A stretch of 64,000 bases of DNA from Atherix ibis (taxonomy: Eukaryota; Arthropoda; Insecta; Diptera; Athericidae), in contig OY282610.1 of assembly GCA_958298945.1 (NCBI GenBank), positions 50,103,667 through 50,167,666 on the forward strand, read 5' to 3'. The notes under the pieces were generated by a model that was given only the letters and a program-made list of their open reading frames with translations, did no database searches and had not been told where the DNA came from. Each line of letters starts with the position of its first letter. Position 1 is the first letter of the stretch. A program made the translations under genes and the position numbers. Shown here one piece after another: positions 33,995 through 47,850 of this stretch.

Positions 33995-35981
33995 TTAAAA
34001 CGCCTGGAAAAAAATTTCCTGTAAGGACTTTTTTAGTCCGATCAGGATAATAAGAATAATAATTAGTTTCATATATGTATGCGCATTAACATCATTAAAC
34101 AAATTTTCTAAAAAATTCCCTTTTTCATAGAAAAATAGAAATTTAAAAAAAAATTTAATGATCTTTTGGCAAATTTTTCTCAAAACTCCCACCGAAATTT
34201 ATCGTGACATGTCATTTTCCTTCCAATCATTATACTAAGAGTCATAGAAGATTTGCCTGAAAGTGTGCAATGACACCACAAAATAAATGCTAAAAAACCT
34301 TAATTTTTATACAAAAAAAACGAATTTTAATAAAGAAAACAATTAATTTTATGTTTTTTTTCTCAAAATCACCAACATAAATTTATCCAGAAAGGATATT
34401 CTCATTCCAATCGAGAAAATATGCATTAAAGAAGCTTTGCCTAAAAGTACGCAATAACACCATAAAAACCGTTCTAAAAACCTTAATTTTTATACAAAAA
34501 AAAATGAATTTTAAGAAAGAAAACAATAAATTTTATGAATTTTTTCTCAAAATCACCAACAAAAATTTATCCAGAAAGGAAATTCTCATTTCAATCAAGA
34601 AAATATACATTGGAGAAGCTTTGCCTGAAAGTACGCAATGACACCATAAAAACAATTCTAAAAACCTTAATTTTTATACAAAAAAAATGAATTTTAAGAA
34701 AGAAAACCATAAATTTTATGAATTTTTTCTCAAAATCACCAACAAAAATTTATCCAGAAAGGAAATTCTCATTTCAATCAAGAAAATATGCATTGAAGAA
34801 GCTTTGCCTGAAAGTACGCAATGACACCATAAAAACAATTCTAAAAACCTTAATTTTTATACAAAAAAAATGAATTTTAAGAAAGAAAACAATAAATTTT
34901 ATGAATTTTTTCTCAAAACCACCAACAAAAATTTATCCAGAAAGGATATTCTCATTCCAATCGAGAAAATATGCATTGAAGAAGCTTTGCCTAAAAGTAC
35001 GCAATGACACCATAAAAACCGTTCTAAAAACCTTAATTTTTATACACAAAAAAATGAATTTTAAGAAAGAAAACAATAAATTTTATGAATTTTTTCTCAA
35101 AATCACCAACAAAAATTTATCCAGAAAGGAAATTCTCATTTCAATCAAGAAAATATACATTGGAGAAGCTTTACCTAAAAGTACGCAATGACACCATAAA
35201 AACAATTCTAAAAACCTTAATTTTTATACAAAAAAAATGAATTTTAAGAAAGAAAACCATAAATTTTATGAATTTTTTCTCAAAATCACCAACAAAAATT
35301 TATCCAGAAAGGAAATTCTCATTTTAATCAAGAAAATATGCATTGGAGAAGCTTTGCCTGAAAGTACGCAATGACACCATAAAAACAATTCTAAAAACCT
35401 TAATTTTTATACAAAAAAAAATGAATTTTAAGAAAGAAAACCATAAATTTTATGAATTTTTTCTCAAAACCACCAACAAAAATTTATCCAGAAAGAATTT
35501 TCTCATTCCAATGAGAATTATATGAATTGGAGAAGCTTTGCCTGAAAGTGCACAATCATACCCCAAACAAACATCTCCAAAAAACCACCATTTTCATAGA
35601 GAAAAACAAATTTTAAGAGAAAGTGGACTCAGTGTAATAATTGTTGCCTCCTATTTTTTGAGAAAACTGGGTGCCTGGTGTAAAAATTGGATTTTCGTGA
35701 ATATTGTCACAAATTTTCGAATTTTTGTGGTTTTTTGCATATCTTTAGGTGGTCAATTTATTTTGCTTTCAGTAAATAAAAAATTTAATTTTAGGCAATT
35801 TTTTTTAATAGTGCTCACAAAAATTTATTCTGAAAGGATATTCCTTTTTCGATCAGGATAATATGGATCTAGAAGGCTATGTTAAAGTTTATGTAATGAA
35901 ACCATGAAACAAATTGCCATTTTTATCCAAAAAAGCAAACTTTATTTTTAAAAAAATACAGCGAACTTTAGGTATTTTTTT
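33995..35981 (+). repeat. HOR unit 21 (1,987 bp, n=6)
   Basis: Six monomers forming two similar trimers about 550 bp apart. In each, one standard GGATATTC monomer is followed by two GAAATTC monomers, the first of which has ATATACATTGG. The first monomer begins ATGTTTTTTTTCTC. Confidence 0.9.
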
Positions 35982-37602
35982 TTAAAACGCCTGGAAAAAA
36001 TTTTCCTGTAAGGACTTTTTTAGTCCGATCAGGATAATAAGAATAATTATTAGTTTCACATATGTATGCGCATTAACATCATTAAACAAATTTTCGAAAA
36101 AATTTCTTTTTTCATAGAAAAATAGAAATTTAAAAAAAAATTTAATGATCTTTTGGCAAATTTTTCTCAAAACTCCCACCGAAATTTATCGTGACATGTC
36201 ATTTTCCTTCCAATCATTATATTAAGAGTCATAGAAGGTTTGCCTGAAAGTGTGCAATGACACCACAAAATAAATTCTAAAAAACCTTAATTTTTATACA
36301 AAAAAAACGAATTTTAATAAAGAAAACAATTAATTTTATGAATTTTTTCTCAAAATCACCAACAAAAATTTATCCAGAAAGGATATTCTCATTCCAATCG
36401 AGAAAATATGTATTGGAGAAGCTTTGCCTGAAAGTACGCAATGACACCATAAAAACAATTCTAAAAACCTTAATTTGTATACAAAAAAAAACGAATTTTA
36501 AGAAAGAAAACTATAAATTTTATGAATTTTTTCTCAAAATCACCAACAAAAATTTATCCAGAAAGGATATTCTCATTCCAATCGAGAAAATATGTATTGG
36601 AGAAGCTTTGCCTGAAAGTACGCAATGACACCATAAAAACAATTCTAAAAACCTTAATTTGTATACAAAAAAAAACGAATTTTAGGAAAGAAAACTATAA
36701 ATTTTATGAATTTTTTCTCAAAATCACCAACAAAAATTTATCCAGAAAGGATATTCTCATTCCAATCGAGAAAATATGCATTGGAGAAGCTTTGCCTAAA
36801 AGTACGCAATGACACCATAAAAACAATTCTAAAAACCTTAATTTGTATACAAAAAAAAACGAATTTCAGGAAAGAAAACTATAAATTTGATGCATTTTTT
36901 CTCAAAATCACCAACAAAAATTTATCCAGAAATGATATTCTCATTCCAATCGAGAAAATATGCATTGGAGAAGCTTTGCCTGAAAGTACGCAATGACACC
37001 ATAAAAACAATTCTAAAAACCTTAATTTTTATACAAAAAAAATGAATTTTAAGAAAGAAAACCATAAATTTTATGAATTTTTTCTCAAAACCACCAACAA
37101 AAATTTATCCAGAAAGAATTTTCTCATTCCAATGAGAATAATATGAATGGAGAAGCTTTGCCTGAAAGTGCACAATCATACCCCAAACAAACATCTCCAA
37201 AAAATTACCACTTTCATAGAGAAAAACAAATTTTAAGAGAAAGTGGACTCAGTGTAATAATTGTTGCCTCTTATTTTTTGAGAAAACTGGGTGCCTGGTG
37301 TAAAAATTGGATTTTCGTGAATATTGTCACAAATTTTCGAATTTTTGTGGTTTTTTGCATATCTTTAGGTGGTCAATTTATTTTGCTTTCAGTAAATAAA
37401 ATATTTAATTTTAGGCAATTTTTTTTTAATAGTGCTCACAAAAATTTATTCTGAAAGGATATTTTTTTTTCGATCAGGATAATATGGATCTAGAAGGCTA
37501 TGTTAAAGTGTATGTAATGAAACCATGAAACAAATTGCCATTTTTATCCAAAAAAACAAACATTATTTTTAAAAAAATACAGCGAACTTTAGGTATTTTT
37601 TT
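35982..37602 (+). repeat. HOR unit 22 (1,621 bp, n=4)
   Basis: Monomers near 36338, 36522, 36706 and 36890. The last has GAATTTCAGG and TTTGATGCATTTTTT. J has ATATGAATGGAG (one T lost) and AAAATTACCACTTTC. D2 has ATATTTTTTTTTCGATC. Confidence 0.9.
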
Positions 37603-39589
37603 TTAAAACGCCTGGAAAAAATTTTCCTGTAAGGACTTTTTTAGTCCGATCAGGATAATAAGAATAATTATTAGTTTCACATATGTATGCGCATTAACAT
37701 CATTAAACAAATTTTCGAAAAAATTTCCTTTTTCATAGAAAAATAGAAATTAAAAAAAAAATTTAATGATCTTTTGGCAAATTTTTCTCAAAACTCCCAC
37801 CGAAATTTATCGTGACATGTCATTTTCCTTCCAATCATTATATTAAGAGTCACAGAAGGTTTGCCTGAAAGTGTGCAATGACACCACAAAATAAATTCTA
37901 AAAAACCTTAATTTTTATACAAAAAAAACGAATTTTAATAAAGAAAACAATTAATTTTATGAATTTTTTCTCAAAATCACCAACAAAAATTTATCCAGAA
38001 AGGATATTCTCATTCCAATCGAGAAAATATGTATTGGAAAAGCTTTGCCTGAAAGTACGCAATGACACCATAAAAACAATTCTAACAACCTTAATTTGTA
38101 TACAAAAAAAAACGAATTTTAAGAAAGAAAACCATAAATTTTATGAATTTTTTCTCAAAATCACTAACAAAAATTTATCCAGAAAGGATATTCTCATTCC
38201 AATCGAGAAAATATGTATTGGAGAAGCTTTGCCTGAAAGTACGCAATGACACCATAAAAACAATTCTAAAAACCTTAATTTGTATACAAAAAAAACCGAA
38301 TTTTAGGAAAGAAAACTATCAATTTTATGAATTTTTTCTCAAAATCACTAACAAAAATTTATCCAGAAAGGATATTCTCATTCCAATCGAGAAAATATGT
38401 ATTGGAGAAGCTTTGCCTGAAAGTACGCAATGACACCATAAAAACAATTCTAAAAACCTTAATTTGTATACAAAAAAAACCGAATTTTAGGAAAGAAAAC
38501 TATCAATTTTATGAATTTTTTCTCAAAATCACCAACAAAAATTTATCCAGAAAGGATATTCTCATTCCAATCGAGAAAATGTGCATTGGAGAAGCTTTGC
38601 CTAAAAGTACGCATTGACACCATAAAAACCGTTCTAAAAACGTTAATTTTTATACAAAAAAAACGAATTTTAATAAAGAAAACAATTAATTTTATGAATT
38701 TTTTCTCAAAATCACCAACAAAAATTTATCCAGAAAGGATATTCTCATTCCAATCGAGAAAATATGCATTGGAGAAGCTTTGCCTAAAAGTACGCAATGA
38801 CACCATAAAAACCGTTCTAAAAACCTTAATTTTTATACAAAAAAAACGAATTTTAAGAAAGAAAACCATAAATTTTATGAATTTTTTCTCAAAATCACCA
38901 ACAAAAATTTATCCAGAAATGATATTCTCATTCCAATCGAGAAAATATGCATTGGAGAAGCTTTGCTGAAAGTACGCAATGACACCATAAAAACAATTCT
39001 AAAAACCTTAATTTTTATACAAAAAAAATGAATTTTAAGAAAGAAAACCATAAATTTTATGAATTTTTTCTCAAAACCACCAACAAAAATTTATCCAGAA
39101 AGAATTTTCTCATTCCAATGAGAATTATATGAATTGGAGAAGCTTTGCCTGAAAGTGCACAATCATACCCCAAACAAACATCTCCAAAAAACCACCATTT
39201 TCATAGAGAAAAACAAATTTTAAGAGAAAGTGGACTCAGTGTAATAATTGTTGCCTCCTATTTTTTGAGAAAACTGGGTGCCTGGTGTAAAAATTGGATT
39301 TTCGTGAATATTGTCACAAATTTTCGAATTTTTGTGGTTTTTTGCATATCTTTAGGTGGTCAATTTATTTTGCTTTCAGTAAATAAAAAATTTAATTTTA
39401 GGCATTTTTTTTTTAATAGTGCTCACAAAAATTTATTCTGAAAGGATATTCCTTTTTCGATCAGGATAATATGGATCTAGAAGGCTATGTTAAAGTGTAT
39501 GTAATGAAACCATGAAACAAATTGCCATTTTTATCCAAAAAAGCAAACTTTATTTTTAAAAAAATACAGCGAACTTTAGGTATTTTTTT
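37603..39589 (+). repeat. HOR unit 23 (1,987 bp, n=6)
   Basis: Monomers near 37959, 38143, 38327, 38511, 38694 and 38877. The second and third share ATCACTAAC and are followed by AAACCGAATTTTAGG and ACTATCAATTT, a single-monomer duplication at 184-bp offset. J has GAGAATTATATG, shared with unit 24. Confidence 0.9.
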
Positions 39590-41028
39590 TTAAAACGCCT
39601 GGAAAAAATTTTCCTGTAAGGACTTTTTTAGTCCGATCAGGATAATAAGAATAATTATTAATTTCACATATGTATGCGCATTAACATCATTAAACAAATT
39701 TTCGAAAAAATTTCCTTTTTCATAGAAAAATAGAAATTTAAAAAAAAATTTAATGATCTTTTGGCAAATTTTTCTCAAAACTCCCACCGAAATTTATCGT
39801 GACATGTCATTTTCCTTCCAATCATTATATTAAGAGTCATAGAAGGTTTGCCTGAAAGTGTGCAATGACACCACAAAATAAATTCTAAAAAACCTCAATT
39901 TTTATACAAAAAAAAACGAATTTTAATAAAGAAAACAATTAATTTTATGAATTTTTTCTCAAAATCACCAACAAAAATTTATCCAGAAAGGATATTCTCA
40001 TTCCAATCGAGAAAATATGTATTGGAGAAGCTTTGCCTGAAAGTACGCAATGACACCATAAAAACAATTCTAAAAACCTTAATTTGTATACAAAAAAAAA
40101 CGAATTTTAAGAAAGAAAACTATAAATTTTATGAATTTTTTCTCAAAATCACCAACAAAAATTTATCCAGAAAGGATATTCTCATTCCAATCGAGAAAAT
40201 ATGTATTGGAGAAGCTTTGCCTAAAAGTACGCAATGACACCATAAAAACAATTCTAAAATCCTTAATTTGTATACAAAAAAAAACGAATTTTAGGAAAGA
40301 AAACTATAAATTTTATGAATTTTTTCTCAAAATCACCAACAAAAATTTATCCAGAAAGGATATTCTTATTCCAATCGAGAAAATATGCATTGGAGAAGCT
40401 TTGCCTAAAAGTACGCAATGACACCATAAAAACCGTTCTAAAAACCTTAATTTTTATACAAAAAAAATGAATTTTAAGAAAGAAAACCATAAATTTTATG
40501 AATTTTTTCTCAAAACCACCAACAAAAATTTATCCAGAAAGAATTTTCTCATTCCAATGAGAATTATATGAATTGGAGAAGCTTTGCCTGAAAGTGCACA
40601 ATCATACCCCAAACAAACATCTCCAAAAAACCACCATTTTCATAGAGAAAAACAAATTTTAAGAGAAAGTGGACTCAGTGTAATAATTGTTGCCTCCTAT
40701 TTTTTGAGAAAACTGGGTGCCTGGTGTAAAAATTGGATTTTCGTGAATATTGTCACAAATTTTCGAATTTTTGTGGTTTTTTGCATATCTTTAGGTGGTC
40801 AATTTATTTTGCTTTCAGTAAATAAAAAATTTAATTTTAGGCAATTTTTTTTTAATAGTGCTCACAAAAATTTATTCTGAAAGGATATTCCTTTTTCGAT
40901 CAGGATAATATGGATCTAGAAGGCTATGTTAAAGTGTATGTAATGAAACCATGAAACAAATTGGCATTTTTATCCAAAAAAGCAAACTTTATTTTTAAAA
41001 AAATACAGCGAACTTTAGGTATTTTTTT
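39590..41028 (+). repeat. HOR unit 24 (1,439 bp, n=3)
   Basis: Monomers near 39947, 40131 and 40315. D3 has TATTAATTTCACATATG (A for G), seen also in units 25 and 28. D4 has ACCTCAATTTTT, seen also in unit 28. The last monomer has GATATTCTTATTCC, shared with unit 25. Confidence 0.9.
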
Positions 41029-42649
41029 TTAAAACGCCTGGAAAAAATTTTCCTGTAAGGACTTTTTTAGTCCGATCAGGATAATAAGAATAATAATTAA
41101 TTTCACATATGTATGCGCATTAACATCATTAAACAAATTTTCGAAAAAATTTCCTTTTTCATAGAAAAATAGAAATTTAAAAAAAAATTTAATGATCTTT
41201 TGGCAAATTTTTCTCAAAACTCCCACCGAAATTTATCGTGACATGTCATTTTCCTTCCAATCATTATATTAAGAGTCATAGAAGGTTTGCCTGAAAGTGT
41301 GCAATGACACCACAAAATAAATTCTAAAAAACCTTAATTTTTATACAAAAAAAACGAATTTTAATAAAGAAAACAATTAATTTTATGAATTTTTTCTCAA
41401 AATCACCAACAAAAATTTATCCAGAAAGGATATTCTCATTCCAATCGAGAAAATATGTATTGGAGAAGCTTTGCCTGAAAGTACGCAATGACACCATAAA
41501 AACAATTCTAAAAACCTTAATTTGTATACAAAAAAAAACGAATTTTAAGAAAGAAAACTATAAATTTTATGAATTTTTTCTCAAAATCACCAACAAAAAT
41601 TTATCCAGAAAGGATATTCTCATTCCAATCGAGAAAATATGTATTGGAGAAGCTTTGCCTAAAAGTACGCAATGACACCATAAAAACAATTCTAAAAACC
41701 TTAATTTGTATACAAAAAAAAACGAATTTTAGGAAAGAAAACTATAAATTTTATGAATTTTTTCTCAAAATCACCAACAAAAATTTATCCAGAAAGGATA
41801 TTCTTATTCCAATCGAGAAAATATGCATTGGAGAAGCTTTGCCTAAAAGTACGCAATGACACCATAAAAACCGTTCTAAAAACCTTAATTTTTATACAAA
41901 AAAAACGAATTTTAAGAAAGAAAACCATAAATTTTATGAATTTTTTCTCAAAATCACCAACAAAAATTTATCCAGAAATGATATTCTCATTCCAATCAAG
42001 AAAATATGCATTGGAGAAGCTTTGCCTGAAAGTACGCAATGACACCATAAAAACAATTCTAAAAACCTTAATTTTTATACAAAAAAAATGAATTTTAAGA
42101 AAGAAAACCATAAATTTTATGAATTTTTTCTCAAAACCACCAACAAAAATTTATCCAGAAAGAATTTTCTCATTCCAATGAGAATAATATGAATTGGAGA
42201 AGCTTTGCCTGAAAGTGCACAATCATACCCCAAACAAACATCTCCAAAAAACCACCATTTTCATAGAGAAAAACAAATTTTAAGAGAAAGTGGACTCAGT
42301 GTAATAATTGTTGCCTCCTATTTTTTGAGAAAACTGGGTGCCTGGTGTAAAAATTGGATTTTCGTGAATATTGTCACAAATTTTCGAATTTTTGTGGTTT
42401 TTTGCATATCTTTAGGTGGTCAATTTATTTTGCTTTCAGTAAATAAAAAATTTAATTTTAGGCAATTTTTTTTTAATAGTGCTCACAAAAATTTATTCTG
42501 AAAGGATATTCCTTTTTCGATCAGGATAATATGGATCTAGAAGGCTATGTTAAAGTGTATGTAATGAAACCATGAAACAAATTGCCATTTTTATCCAAAA
42601 AAGCAAACTTAATTTTTAAAAAAATACAGCGAACTTAAGGTATTTTTTT
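41029..42649 (+). repeat. HOR unit 25 (1,621 bp, n=4)
   Basis: Monomers near 41385, 41569, 41753 and 41936. The first three closely match unit 24, and unit 25 adds a GAAATGATATTC monomer. One GAACTTAAGG at the end echoes units 5, 9 and 11. Confidence 0.9.
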
Positions 42650-44085
42650 TTAAAACGCCTGGAAAAAATTTTCCTGTAAGGACTTTTTTAGTCCGATCAG
42701 GATAATAAGAATAATTATTAGTTTCACATATGTATGCGCATTAACATCATTAAACAAATTTTCGAAAAAATTTCCTTTTTCATAGAAAAATAGAAATTTA
42801 AAAAAAAATTTAATGATCTTTTGGCAAATTTTTCTCAAAACTCCCACCGAAATTTATCGTGACATGTCATTTTCCTTCCAATCATTATATTAAGAGTCAT
42901 AGAAGGTTTGCCTGAAAGTGTGCAATGACACCACAAAATAAATTCTAAAAAACCTTAATTTTTATACAAAAAAAACGAATTTTAATAAAGAAAACAATTA
43001 ATTTTATGAATTTTTTCTCAAAATCACCAACAAAAATTTATCCAGAAAGGATATTCTCATTCCAATCGAGAAAATATGTATTGGAAAAGCTTTGCCTGAA
43101 AGTACGCAATGACACCATAAAAACAATTCTAAAAACCTTAATTTGTATACAAAAAAAAACGAATTTTAAGAAAGAAAACTATAAATTTTATGAATTTTTT
43201 CTCAAAATCACCAACAAAAATTTATCCAGAAAGGATATTTTCATTCCAATCGAAAAAATATGCATTGGAGAAGCTTTGCCTAAAAGTACGCAATGACACC
43301 ATAAAAACCGTTCTAAAAACCTTAATTTTTATACAAAAAAAACGAATTTTAATAAAGAAAACAATTAATTTTATGAATTTTTTCTCAAAATCACCAACAA
43401 AAATTTATCCAGAAAGGATATTCTCATTCCAATCGAGAAAATATGCATTGGAGAAGCTTTGCCTAAAAGTACGCAATGACACCATAAAAACCGTTCTAAA
43501 AACCTTAATTTTTATACAAAAAAAAAGAATTTTAAGAAAGAAAACCATAAATTTTATGAATTTTTTCTCAAAATCACCAACAAAAATTTATCCAGAAAGA
43601 ATTTTCTCATTCCAATGAGAATAATATGAATTGGAGAAGCTTTGCCTGAAAGTGCACAATCATACCCCAAACAAACATCTCCAAAAAACCACATTTTCAT
43701 AGAGAAAAACAAATTTTAAGAGAAAGTGGACTCGGTGTAATAATTGTTGCCTCCTATTTTTTGAGAAAACTGGGTGCCTGGTGTAAAAATTGGATTTTCG
43801 TGAATATTGTCACAAATTTTCGAATTTTTGTGGTTTTTTGCATATCTTTAGGTGGTCAATTTATTTTGCTTTCAATAAATAAAAAATTTAATTTTAGGCA
43901 ATTTTTTTTTAATAGTGCTCACAAAAATTTATTCTGAAAGGATATTCCTTTTTCGATCAGGATAATATGGATCTAGAAGGCTATGTTAAAGTGTATGTAA
44001 TGAAACCATGAAACAAATTGCCATTTTTATCCAAAAAAGCAAACTTTATTTTTAAAAAAATACAGCGAACTTTAGGTATTTTTTT
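42650..44085 (+). repeat. HOR unit 26 (1,436 bp, n=3)
   Basis: Monomers near 43006, 43190 and 43373. J keeps CTCAAAATCACC rather than CTCAAAACCACC, so it is a hybrid junction. It has lost one base in AACCACATTTTC near 43690. D1 has GACTCGGTG and CTTTCAATAAATA. Confidence 0.9.
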
Positions 44086-45339
44086 TTAAAACGCCTGGAA
44101 AAAATTTTCCTGTAAGGACTTTTTTAGTCCGATCAGGATAATAAGAATAATTATTAGTTTCACATATGTATGCGCATTAACATCATTAAACAAATTTTCG
44201 AAAAAATTTCCTTTTTCATAGAAAAATAGAAATTTAAAAAAAAATTTAATGATCTTTTGGCAAATTTTTCTCAAAACTCCCACCGAAATTTATCGTGACA
44301 TGTCATTTTCCTTCCAATCATTATATTAAGAGTTATAGAAGGTTTGCCTGAAAGTGTGCAATGACACCACAAAATAAATTCTAAAAAACCTTAATTTTTA
44401 TACAAAAAAAACCAATTTTAATAAAGAAAACAATTAATTTTATGAATTTTTTCTCAAAATCACCAACAAAAATTTATCCAGAAAGGATATTCTCATTCCA
44501 ATCGAGAAAATATGTATTGGAAAAGCTTTGCCTGAAAGTACGCAATGACACCATAAAAACAATTCTAAAAACCTTAATTTGTATACAAAAAAAAACGAAT
44601 TTTAAGAAAGAAAACTATAAATTTTATGAATTTTTTCTCAAAATCACCAACAAAAATTTATCCAGAAAGGATATTCTCATTCCACTCGAGAAAATATGCA
44701 TTCGAGAAGCTTTGCCTGAAAGTACGCAATGACACCATAAAAACAATTCTAAAAACCTTAATTTTTATACAAAAAAAATGAATTTTAAGAAAGGAAACCA
44801 TAAATTTTATGAATTTTTTCTCAAAACCACCAACAAAAATTTATCCAGAAAGAATTTTCTCATTCCAATGAGAATAATATGAATTGGAGAAGCTTTGCCT
44901 GAAAGTGCACAATCATACCCCAAACAAACATCTCCAAAAAACCACCATTTTCATAGAGAAAAACAAATTTTAAGAGAAAGTGGACTCAGTGTAATAATTG
45001 TTGCCTCCTATTTTTTGAGAAAACTGGGTGCCTGGTGTAAAAATTGGATTTTCGTGAATATTGTCACAAATTTTCGAATTTTTGTGGTTTTTTGCATATC
45101 TTTAGGTGGTCAATTTATTTTGCTTTCAGTAAATAAAAAATTTAATTTTAGGCAATTTTTTTTTAATAGTGCTCACAAAAATTTATTCTGAAAGGATATT
45201 CCTTTTTCGATCAGGATAATATGGATCTAGAAGGCTATGTTAAAGTGTATGTAATGAAACCATGAAACAAATTGCCATTTTTATCCAAAAAAGCAAACTT
45301 TATTTTTAAAAAAATACAGCGAACTTTAGGTATTTTTTT
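44086..45339 (+). repeat. HOR unit 27 (1,254 bp, n=2)
   Basis: Monomers near 44442 and 44626. The second has CCACTCGAGAAAATATGC followed by ATTCGAGAAGC. D4 has GAGTTATAG and AAACCAATTTT. Confidence 0.91.
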
Positions 45340-46779
45340 TTAAAACGCCTGGAAAAAATTTTCCTGTAAGGACTTTTTTAGTCCGATCAGGATAATAAGA
45401 ATAATTATTAATTTCACATATGTATGCGCATTAACATCATTAAACAAATTTTCGAAAAAATTTCCTTTTTCATAGAAAAATAGAAATTTAAAAAAAAATT
45501 TAATGATCTTTTGGCAAATTTTTCTCAAAACTCCCACCGAAATTTATCGTGACATGTCATTTTCCTTCCAATCATTATATTAAGAGTCATAGAAGGTTTG
45601 CCTGAAAGTGTGCAATGACACCACAAAATAAATTCTAAAAAACCTCAATTTTTATACAAAAAAAACGAATTTTAATAAAGAAAACAATTAATTTTATGAA
45701 TTTTTTCTCAAAATCACCAACAAAAATTTATCCAGAAAGGATATTCTCATTCCAATCGAGAAAATATGTATTGGAAAAGCTTTGCCTGAAAGTACGCAAT
45801 GACACCATAAAAACAATTCTAAAAACCTTAATTTGTATACAAAAAAAAAACGAATTTTAAGAAAGAAAACTATAAATTTTATGAATTTTTTCTCAAAATC
45901 ACCAACAAAAATTTATCCAGAAAGGATATTCTCATTCCAATCGAGAAAATATGTATTGGAGAAGCTTTGCCTAAAAGTACGCAATGACACCATAAAAACA
46001 ATTCTAAAAACCTTAATTTGTATACAAAAAAAACGAATTTTAAGAAAGAAAACCATAAATTTTATGAATTTTTTCTCAAAATCACCAACAAAAATTTATC
46101 CAGAAATGATATTCTCATTCCAATCGAGAAAATATGCATTGAAGAAGCTTTGCCTGAAAGTACGCAATGACACCATAAAAACAATTCTAAAAACCTTAAT
46201 TTTTATACAAAAAAAAATCAATTTTAAGAAAGAAAACCATAAATTTTATGAATTTTTTCTCAAAACCACCAACAAAAATTTATCCAGAAAGAATTTTCTC
46301 ATTCCAATGAGAATAATATGAATTGGAGAAGCTTTGCCTGAAAGTGCACAATCATACCCCAAACAAACATCTCCAAAAAACTACCATTTTCATAGAGAAA
46401 AACAAATTTTAAGAGAAAGTGGACTCAGTGTAATAATTGTTGCCTCCTATTTTTTGAGAAAACTGGGTGCCTGGTGTAAAAATTGGATTTTCGTGAATAT
46501 TGTCACAAATTTTCGAATTTTTGTGGTTTTTTGCATATCTTTAGGTGGTCAATTTATTTTGCTTTCAGTAAATAAAAAATTTAATTTTAGGCAATTTTTT
46601 TTTTAATAGTGCTCACAAAAATTTATTCTGAAAGGATATTCCTTTTTCGATCAGGATAATATGGATCTAGAAGGCTATGTTAAAGTGTATGTAATGAAAC
46701 CATGAAACAAATTGCCATTTTTATCCAAAAAAGCAAACTTTATTTTTAAAAAAATACAGCGAACTTTAGGTATTTTTTT
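45340..46779 (+). repeat. HOR unit 28 (1,440 bp, n=3)
   Basis: Monomers near 45697, 45883 and 46066. It shares D3/D4 variants with unit 24. It shares AAAAACTACCATTTTC in J with unit 29. D1 has one extra T before AATAGTGC. Confidence 0.9.
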
Positions 46780-47850
46780 TTAAAACGCCTGGAAAAAATT
46801 TTCCTGTAAGGACTTTTTTAGTCCGATCAGGATAATAAGAATAATTATTAGTTTCACATATGTATGCGCATTAACATCATTAAACAAATTTTCGAAAAAA
46901 TTTCCTTTTTCATAGAAAAATAGAAATTTAAAAAAAAATTTAATGATCTTTTGGCAAATTTTTCTCAAAACTCCCACCGAAATTTATCGTGACATGTCAT
47001 TTTCCTTCCAATCATTATATTAAGAGTCATAGAAGGTTTGCCTGAAAGTGTGCAATGACACCACAAAATTAATTCTAAAAAACCTTAATTTTTATACAAA
47101 AAAAACGAATTTTAATAAAGAAAACAATTAATTTTATGAATTTTTTCTCAAAATCACCATCAAAAATTTATCCAGAAAGGATATTCTCATTCCAATCGAG
47201 AAAATATGTATTGGAGAAGCTTTGCCTGAAAGTACGCAATGACACCATAAAAACAATTCTAAAAACCTTAATTTGTATACAAAAAAAAATGAATTTTAAG
47301 AAAGAAAACCATAAATTTTATGAATTTTTTCTCAAAACCACCAACAAAAATTTATCCAGAAAGAATTTTCTCATTCCAATGAGAATAATATGAATTGGAG
47401 AAGCTTTGCCTGAAAGTGCACAATCATACCCCAAACAAACATCTCCAAAAAACTACCATTTTCATAGAGAAAAACAAATTTTAAGAGAAAGTGGACTCAG
47501 TGTAATAATTGTTGCCTCCTATTTTTTGAGAAAACTGGGTGCCTGGTGTAAAAATTGGATTTTCGTGAATATTGTCACAAATTTTCGAATTTTTGTGGTT
47601 TTTTGCATATCTTTAGGTGGTCAATTTATTTTGCTTTCAGTAAATAAAAAATTTAATTTTAGGCAATTTTTTTTTAATAGTGCTCACAAAAATTTATTCT
47701 GAAAGGATATTCCTTTTTCGATCAGGATAATATGGATCTAGAAGGCTATGTTAAAGCGTATGTAATGAAACCATGAAACAAATTGCCATTTTTATCCAAA
47801 AAAGCAAACTTTATTTTTAAAAAAATACAGCGAACTTTAGGTATTTTTTT
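46780..47850 (+). repeat. HOR unit 29 (1,071 bp, n=1)
   Basis: Minimal unit with one regular monomer near 47136 bearing ATCACCATCAAAAATTT, shared with the first monomer of unit 30. D2 has TTAAAGCGTATG, also seen in unit 38. Confidence 0.92.
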
